The notes below the pieces were generated by a model that was not told where the DNA came from, searched no databases, and saw only the letters and a program-made list of their open reading frames with translations. The translations under genes and the position numbers were made by a program. This document shows, piece after piece, positions 59,213 to 64,000 of a stretch of DNA of 64,000 nucleotides (positions are counted from its first letter, which is position 1; each line of letters opens with the position of its first letter). Source of the DNA: Geovibrio ferrireducens. Lineage in GTDB: Bacteria > Chrysiogenota > Deferribacteres > Deferribacterales > Geovibrionaceae. The DNA is taken from NCBI RefSeq assembly GCF_026226615.1, contig NZ_JAJAPB010000003.1:1-64000 (forward strand), in the 5' to 3' direction.

Positions 59213-61771
59213 ATGAAGTATAATCCCGCAGAGATTGAGCATAAATGGCAGAAAAAATGGGAGGATGACAAGCTTTTTAAAGTTGAAGCAGATACGTCCA
59301 GAGAAAAGTTTTACTGTCTTGAAATGTTTCCTTACCCTTCGGGAAAAATCCACATGGGGCATGTGCGCAACTACGCCATTGGCGATGTCATATCCCGCTT
59401 CAAATTCATGAAAGGACTCAACGTAATCCACCCTATGGGCTGGGATGCCTTCGGCATGCCCGCTGAAAACGCCGCGATCGAAAACAAATCACACCCCGCC
59501 ATATGGACAAAAAGCAACATAGAATACATGAAAACCCAGCTTAAAAAACTCGGACTCTCCTACGACTGGGACAGGGAAATTGCCACATGCGATCCCGAAT
59601 ACTATAAGTGGGAACAGCTTATGGTAATCAAAATGTACGAGAAGGGGCTTGTTTATAAAAGGACATCACACCTCAACTGGTGCGAATCCTGCCAGACTGT
59701 TCTTGCTAACGAGCAGGTAGAGGACGGCAAATGCTGGCGCTGTGACGGCGAGGTAAGCATAAAAGAACTGGACGGCTGGTATTTTAAAATCACCGACTAC
59801 GCCGAAGAGCTCCTTGCCTGCACCGAAAACATGGACGGCTGGCCTAAAAAGGTTCTCACCATGCAGCAGAACTGGATAGGCAAGTCCTACGGCGCTGAGA
59901 TTGACTTCACCATCGAAAATACAGATGAAAAAATCACCGTATTCACCACAAGGGCGGATACTCTCTTCGGTGCTACCTTCATGTCCGTTGCGCCGGAGCA
60001 TCCTGTTGTGAAAAGGCTTCTTGCCGGAACAGCGCAGGAACAGGGCGGACACGCATTCGTGGAGGACATACTTAAAGAGGACAAAATCAACCGCATGGCG
60101 GATGATAAGGAGAAGAAAGGCTTCTTCACCGGAAAATATGTTCTCAACCCCCTGAACGGCCGCAGAATGCCTGTTTACATTGCCAACTTTGTACTCATGG
60201 ACTACGGAACAGGCGCAGTAATGGCCGTACCCGCCCACGACCAGAGAGACTTTGAATTCGCAAAAAAATATGATCTGGATATAGTAGTCACGATAATGCC
60301 CGATGATCAGACACTTGATCCGGCGCAGATGACAGAGGCATACACAGGCCCCGGAAAGCTTGTCGGTGCTGACAAATTTGAAGAGATGCCCAACGAACAG
60401 GCAAAAACAGCCGTGGTTGAGCACCTTGCGGCAAGAGGAATAGCCAAAAGCACAGTCAATTTCCGTCTGCGTGACTGGCAGATCTCCCGCCAGAGATACT
60501 GGGGCGCGCCCATTCCCTTCATAAACTGCCCCAAATGCGGAACAGTACCCGTGCCGGAAGATCAGCTTCCGGTGAGGCTGCCGGAAGATGTTGAGCTTTC
60601 AGGCAAAGGAGGCAGTCCGCTGAGAAAATCAGCCGCCTTCCTCAACACAGCATGCCCGAAATGCGGCGGCGCGGCGGAAAGGGAAACAGACACAATGGAC
60701 ACATTTGTGGAATCCTCATGGTATTTCCTCCGCTACTGCTCACCCAAATGCGAAACCGCTCCGTTTGATAAAACCGAAGCGAACTACTGGATGCCCGTTG
60801 ATCAGTACATAGGCGGTATAGAGCACGCCATCCTCCACCTGCTTTACTCCAGATTCTTTACCAAGGTTCTGCGCGATCTCGGCTATATTAACTTTGATGA
60901 ACCCTTCAACAGGCTCCTCACTCAGGGTATGGTCTGCAAGGAAACCTATAAGTGCGAGGAGCACGGCTGGCTCTTCCCCGAAGAGGCGGAAGACGGAAAA
61001 TGCAGCAAATGCGGAAAACCGGCAATCATAGGCCGCGTTGAAAAAATGAGCAAATCCAAAAAGAACGTGGTAGACCCCAACAAGCTGATAGAGCAGTACG
61101 GTGCAGATACGGCAAGGCTGTTCATCATCTTCGCCGCTCCCCCTGAAAATGAGCTTGAATGGAGCGATCAGGGTGTGGAAGGTTCCTTCCGTTTCCTCGG
61201 CAGGGTGTGGAGGCTTGTGAAAAACAACCTTGAGCTCATGCAGCAGGATTTCGGCACAGGCGGGGATGAGGCATTCATAAAAGAGATGCTGTATCATACC
61301 CACTCAACAATTAAAAAAGTTACGCTGGATATAGACAAATACCACCTCAACACTGCCGTTGCAGCGCTCATGGAGTTCGTGAACTTCCTCTATAAAGCGG
61401 AAACCAGACTCAAGGCGGACGGAGAGAAGCAGGTTTTCAAAGATGCTCTTTCATCTCTTTTAAAACTTCTTAACCCCTTCACCCCTCATATAACAGAGGA
61501 ACTGTGGGAAGAGGCAAAAATGAAGGAAATCCTTTCCAGAAGTGACTGGCCTTCATATGTTGAGGAATACACCAAGACAGATGAAGTCACCGTTGTTGTA
61601 CAGATAAACGGCAAGGTGCGTTCACAGCTTTCGCTCCCCCGTGACTGCGCGCAGGATGATGCATTCACAGCCGCCTTTGATGATGACAAGGTGAAGGGAT
61701 ACACCGACGGGAAGGAGATCGTTAAAAAAATCTTCGTCCCCAATAAACTGATAAATATAGTGGTGAAATAA
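59213..61771 (+). CDS. leuS: Leucyl-tRNA synthetase
   Basis: Charges tRNA-Leu. The 852-residue class I enzyme has HMGHVRNY (about 47-54), the editing domain (about 220-420) with the T-rich motif [11 protein letters not shown], a zinc-ribbon insert (CPKCG ... CPKCG, about 443-487), a second Cys4 knuckle (CEEHGW ... CSKCG) just before KMSKSKKN (about 615-622), and the anticodon-binding and C-terminal domains. It starts the conserved leuS-lptE-holA order, with lptE following directly. Confidence 0.97.
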   Translation: MKYNPAEIEHKWQKKWEDDKLFKVEADTSREKFYCLEMFPYPSGKIHMGHVRNYAIGDVISRFKFMKGLNVIHPMGWDAFGMPAENAAIENKSHPAIWTKSNIEYMKTQLKKLGLSYDWDREIATCDPEYYKWEQLMVIKMYEKGLVYKRTSHLNWCESCQTVLANEQVEDGKCWRCDGEVSIKELDGWYFKITDYAEELLACTENMDGWPKKVLTMQQNWIGKSYGAEIDFTIENTDEKITVFTTRADTLFGATFMSVAPEHPVVKRLLAGTAQEQGGHAFVEDILKEDKINRMADDKEKKGFFTGKYVLNPLNGRRMPVYIANFVLMDYGTGAVMAVPAHDQRDFEFAKKYDLDIVVTIMPDDQTLDPAQMTEAYTGPGKLVGADKFEEMPNEQAKTAVVEHLAARGIAKSTVNFRLRDWQISRQRYWGAPIPFINCPKCGTVPVPEDQLPVRLPEDVELSGKGGSPLRKSAAFLNTACPKCGGAAERETDTMDTFVESSWYFLRYCSPKCETAPFDKTEANYWMPVDQYIGGIEHAILHLLYSRFFTKVLRDLGYINFDEPFNRLLTQGMVCKETYKCEEHGWLFPEEAEDGKCSKCGKPAIIGRVEKMSKSKKNVVDPNKLIEQYGADTARLFIIFAAPPENELEWSDQGVEGSFRFLGRVWRLVKNNLELMQQDFGTGGDEAFIKEMLYHTHSTIKKVTLDIDKYHLNTAVAALMEFVNFLYKAETRLKADGEKQVFKDALSSLLKLLNPFTPHITEELWEEAKMKEILSRSDWPSYVEEYTKTDEVTVVVQINGKVRSQLSLPRDCAQDDAFTAAFDDDKVKGYTDGKEIVKKIFVPNKLINIVVK

Positions 61772-62269
61772 ATGCTGAAAGGCTTCAGGGGCGGACTCTC
61801 CGCCCTCATCCTCATTCTTTTGACAGTGAGCGGCTGCGGGTATAAAATGGCGGGTCTGGACGAGCGGGCTAACTACACCCTCTCAATAGCCAGTGTCTAT
61901 AATATGTCTTCTGAGCCTGATCTTGAGAGGGAGATTGAGAATGTAGCCGTCAACTTTTTCAGCAGCAGAGGAGCACTCGGCGACAACGGCAAAAGCAGAT
62001 ACATAGCGGATCTCAGGCTGAAACAGCTTAACTTTGAGTCCAGAATCGTAACCAAAACCGGGCAGACCGGAACCTCTTCCGTTGCCTGCGAACTGGAAGT
62101 TATTATACACGACAGAACAGGAAAAGAGATCTTCAACAAACCTTTCAAGGGGAGAACGGTTTACGACCTGACAAGCGATCTGGGCAAAAACAAGCGCAAC
62201 AGAACAGATGCTGTCAGCTATGTTATCAGACAGGCTTTAACGGATTTTTACCATGACTTCAGACCATGA
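61772..62269 (+). CDS. lptE: LptE-like LPS-assembly lipoprotein
   Basis: The 165-residue product has a lipoprotein signal (LSALILILLTVSGC, lipidated Cys near residue 22) followed by CGYKMAG, typical of LptE, and a small alpha/beta domain. LptE plugs LptD and helps insert lipopolysaccharide in the outer membrane. The conserved place between leuS and holA supports the call. The gene abuts the leuS stop without a gap. Confidence 0.85.
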   Translation: MLKGFRGGLSALILILLTVSGCGYKMAGLDERANYTLSIASVYNMSSEPDLEREIENVAVNFFSSRGALGDNGKSRYIADLRLKQLNFESRIVTKTGQTGTSSVACELEVIIHDRTGKEIFNKPFKGRTVYDLTSDLGKNKRNRTDAVSYVIRQALTDFYHDFRP

Positions 62270-63140
62270 TTCCAAGCTGATAATACTCGGTTCTGCCGGG
62301 TTTATTGACGAGGAAACGGAAAAAGTGCGCGCATCTCTGGACGACCCGGAGGACACCGTCTGGTTCGGAGATGAAATGAACCTTTCCGACTTTTTCAGCT
62401 TTGTGTCCTCCCCTTCCCTTTTCAATCCCATAAAGCTCGCCGTTGTACATAACGCAGACAAAATCAAAGAGCTTGAAGCCTTCATGAATCAGGCGCACAG
62501 ATGCCCGGAGGCGGTCATTGTCCTCACCGCAGATGCTGATGCTGAAAAAAAACTCGGTGCATTTCAGGGATTCAGAACAATAATAGAGAAGAAGAAAACC
62601 CGCCGCGACAGCGTGATGGAGGTAAAGGCGGCGTTTGAGAAGCACTCTCTCCCTTGCGACTACGGCTGCGCGGACGAAATATACGATATTTTCGCCGGAG
62701 ACATAAAACAGGTAAGGAGCGAGGCGGATAAGCTCTCACTTTATTATGCCCACAAAAAACCCGCATCATCAGACGATATACTCAAACTCATCACGGCAGA
62801 AAAGCAGGAAAACATATTCGCCTTCATAGACAGCTTTGCCGGAAGAGACCGCAAAGGCTGCATACGCATACTGGACAACCTGCTCAAAGGGGATGAGGCG
62901 GTAACGATAATATTTGTCCTCCTTGCCCGCAGAATGAAACAGATATATTTACAGAAAAAAGTTCCTTCCGCTCTTCAGGAGCGGATGTTCATCCTCAATA
63001 AAATCAAATCCGATGCTTCCAAATGGAAGCCCGGTGAGCTTGCCTCCCTCGCAGCCCGCTTCGCCGAACTGGACTGGAAAATCAAAACCGGGCAGATAAG
63101 AGACACCGATGCGATGTATACGCTGATTGGATGTATGTAA
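62253..63140 (+). CDS. holA: DNA polymerase III subunit delta
   Basis: The clamp-loader subunit that opens the beta clamp. The 295-residue protein follows HolA layout with a degenerate AAA+ N-terminal domain (ILGSAGFIDEETEKV), a central VIVLTADADAEKKL strand, the FIDSFAGRDRKGCIRILDNLL helix pair and a C-terminal ARRMKQIYLQKK helix region. It overlaps lptE by 17 bases. Confidence 0.9.
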   Translation: MTSDHDSKLIILGSAGFIDEETEKVRASLDDPEDTVWFGDEMNLSDFFSFVSSPSLFNPIKLAVVHNADKIKELEAFMNQAHRCPEAVIVLTADADAEKKLGAFQGFRTIIEKKKTRRDSVMEVKAAFEKHSLPCDYGCADEIYDIFAGDIKQVRSEADKLSLYYAHKKPASSDDILKLITAEKQENIFAFIDSFAGRDRKGCIRILDNLLKGDEAVTIIFVLLARRMKQIYLQKKVPSALQERMFILNKIKSDASKWKPGELASLAARFAELDWKIKTGQIRDTDAMYTLIGCM

Positions 63141-63163
63141 GCATATTCCTTCTGTAACATTCC

Positions 63164-63211
63164 TTGACACATGCAGTATCTGGTAATATCTTTGTTATAA
63201 CACTGTATAAC
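63164..63211 (+). promoter_or_regulatory. Promoter and direct-repeat operator of the AbrB/Doc pair
   Basis: TTGACA (63164-63169), 17 bases, TATCTT (63187-63192). Immediately downstream are two direct TATAAC repeats (63196-63201 and 63206-63211) spaced by 4 bases, just before the AbrB gene. They are a natural site for autorepression by the AbrB-type antitoxin. Confidence 0.55.
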
Positions 63212-63225
63212 CTTCGGAGCTTGGC

Positions 63226-63453
63226 ATGATAAAAAACCTGACAAAGCACGGGAACAGTCTGGCACTAGTTATTGAAAAGCCTATTTTAGAACTGCTTGGA
63301 GCAAACTCAGAAACAGCTTTTGAAATAACCACAGACGGACAGATACTTATACTTTCACCTGTTAAAGATAAAGACAAAACTGACGCATTCAAAAATGCTC
63401 TCGAAAAAGTTAATGAGCGCTATCCGAAAGCACTCAAAAAACTAAGCGAATAA
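63226..63453 (+). CDS. AbrB/MazE-type antitoxin
   Basis: A 75-residue protein with an N-terminal SpoVT-AbrB swapped-hairpin domain (KHGNSLALVIEKPILELLG and EITTDGQILILSP, residues 7-52) and a helical C-terminal tail that should wrap the toxin. It precedes a Doc-type toxin by 15 bases. It binds DNA and neutralises the toxin by family analogy. Confidence 0.9.
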   Translation: MIKNLTKHGNSLALVIEKPILELLGANSETAFEITTDGQILILSPVKDKDKTDAFKNALEKVNERYPKALKKLSE

Positions 63454-63468
63454 GAGCAAATAATTCCG

Positions 63469-63858
63469 ATGAGATTTCTTAGTCTGGCAGAAGTGCTTGA
63501 AATCCATAAAGATCAAATAGCCCGCTACGGCGGAATGCTCGGAGTAAGGGATATTGAACTGCTGAAATCAGCTCTTGGCATGCCGCCCGCTTCTTACGCC
63601 GGTGAATATCTTCATACTGATATTTTTGAAATGGCTGCCGCATACCTGTTTCATATTGCCAAAAACCACCCGTTTAACGATGGGAACAAGCGTGTGGGGA
63701 TAGCAGCCGCTTTGGTTTTCCTTCTGCTCAACGGTTACGAACTTGACGCACCGGAAGATGACGTTGCTGAAATGGTCATTGCTGTTGCCTCAGGAAAGCT
63801 CAGTAAAGCAGAAGCCGCTGTCTTTATCCGTAAGCAGAGCAGAGTTCAGCAGGCTTAA
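63469..63858 (+). CDS. Doc (death-on-curing) toxin, Fic fold
   Basis: A 129-residue Fic-fold toxin with the catalytic motif HPFNDGNKRVG (about residues 66-76), which matches the Doc/Fic HPFxxGNxR consensus. Doc proteins phosphorylate elongation factor Tu and stop translation. The classical partner is Phd, but here the antitoxin is of the AbrB type. The stop codon overlaps the end of the converging sfsA gene by 4 bases. Confidence 0.92.
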   Translation: MRFLSLAEVLEIHKDQIARYGGMLGVRDIELLKSALGMPPASYAGEYLHTDIFEMAAAYLFHIAKNHPFNDGNKRVGIAAALVFLLLNGYELDAPEDDVAEMVIAVASGKLSKAEAAVFIRKQSRVQQA

Positions 63859-64000
63859 ACCATCTTCCTCAGACTGACCGTCCCCTTCTCAGGATCAAAA
63901 TCAGTGTAATAAACCAGAATTTTTACTCCGGCGGCTTTTGCCCGCTCAAACTCGGCGGCGTATGCGGGGTCTATCTCATGTGCAGGGCGGAAGGAGTTCC
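63855..64000 (-). CDS. sfsA: SfsA family protein, C-terminal end only
   Basis: Only the last 48 codons are inside the window; the gene continues beyond 64000. The translated end (FRPAHEIDPAYAAEFERA followed by GVKILVYYTDFDPE) matches the SfsA C terminus, where the Asp of EIDP belongs to the nuclease-like core. SfsA proteins were named for sugar-fermentation stimulation and bind DNA. It converges on the Doc gene. Confidence 0.8.
   Translation of the reverse strand, partial: NSFRPAHEIDPAYAAEFERAKAAGVKILVYYTDFDPEKGTVSLRKMV

Overview
The window looks like chromosomal DNA from a Gram-negative, rod-shaped, anaerobic or respiratory bacterium of mid GC content. My best guess is the Deferribacterota (Geovibrio / Denitrovibrio / Seleniivibrio-like). 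This is inferred from gene content: an outer-membrane LptE-type lipoprotein, MreBCD-PBP2-RodA, a sodium/acetate-type symporter with its small subunit, a TAXI-TRAP transporter, UbiA/UbiX of the quinone type, and an HspR-controlled heat-shock operon. No rRNA, tRNA, IS element, prophage or CRISPR array was seen.

Layout. 0-1 kb: a palindrome-rich GC patch and a TonB-type protein. 1-7 kb: heat-shock operon hsp20-dnaJ-hspR-clpB with an HspR-type (HAIR) inverted repeat on its promoter, then a sigma-70 family factor. 7-7.5 kb: a DUF433/DUF5615 toxin-antitoxin pair. 7.5-12.7 kb (minus): nucleoside ABC importer and xanthine phosphoribosyltransferase. 13-14.4 kb (minus): FmdB, thioredoxin and a DUF2400 protein that resembles an Fe-S DNA glycosylase. 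14.4-22 kb (minus): cell-shape operon mreB-mreC-mreD-mrdA-rodA followed by a radical-SAM fusion protein. 22.3-24.7 kb: lysS overlapping a GGDEF gene. 24.8-26.4 kb (minus): serA. 26.7-32.4 kb: hemE-hemH-ubiA-ubiX, then unrecognised small proteins, an HDOD protein and a lipoprotein. 32.4-40.3 kb: an 800-base AT-rich regulatory region, then an acetate-symporter locus with a cNMP/CBS/DUF294 protein, a degenerate acetyl-CoA-synthetase homologue and a CBS-pair protein. 40.3-41.8 kb (minus): mtnA and a PilZ protein. 42-46.6 kb: TAXI-TRAP transporter and an aminotransferase. 46.7-51 kb (minus): 5'-nucleotidase lipoprotein, UspA and an acyl-CoA synthetase. 51.2-59 kb: one long minus-strand run from GAF/HD-GYP, response regulator, birA, coaX, TPR lipoprotein and RodZ-like protein into an Fe-S assembly cluster (Usg-like protein, NifS-like, IscU, Nfu). 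59-64 kb: leuS-lptE-holA, an AbrB/Doc toxin-antitoxin pair and the end of sfsA.

How the parts work together. The heat-shock genes form a self-repressed unit. The nucleoside importer, salvage transferase and surface 5'-nucleotidase suggest purine scavenging. GGDEF, PilZ and HD-GYP genes give synthesis, sensing and breakdown of cyclic-di-GMP. HemE/HemH and UbiA/UbiX supply respiratory cofactors.

The most unusual content is a set of apparently inactivated enzymes kept in functional operons. The NifS homologue in the Fe-S operon has lost the PLP-binding lysine and its neighbouring PLP contacts, yet keeps the sulfur-carrying cysteine. Its upstream partner looks like an aspartate-semialdehyde-dehydrogenase fold without the catalytic cysteine. 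The acetyl-CoA-synthetase homologue in the acetate locus has lost the ATP-loop consensus and the catalytic C-terminal lysine. These are the main leads.
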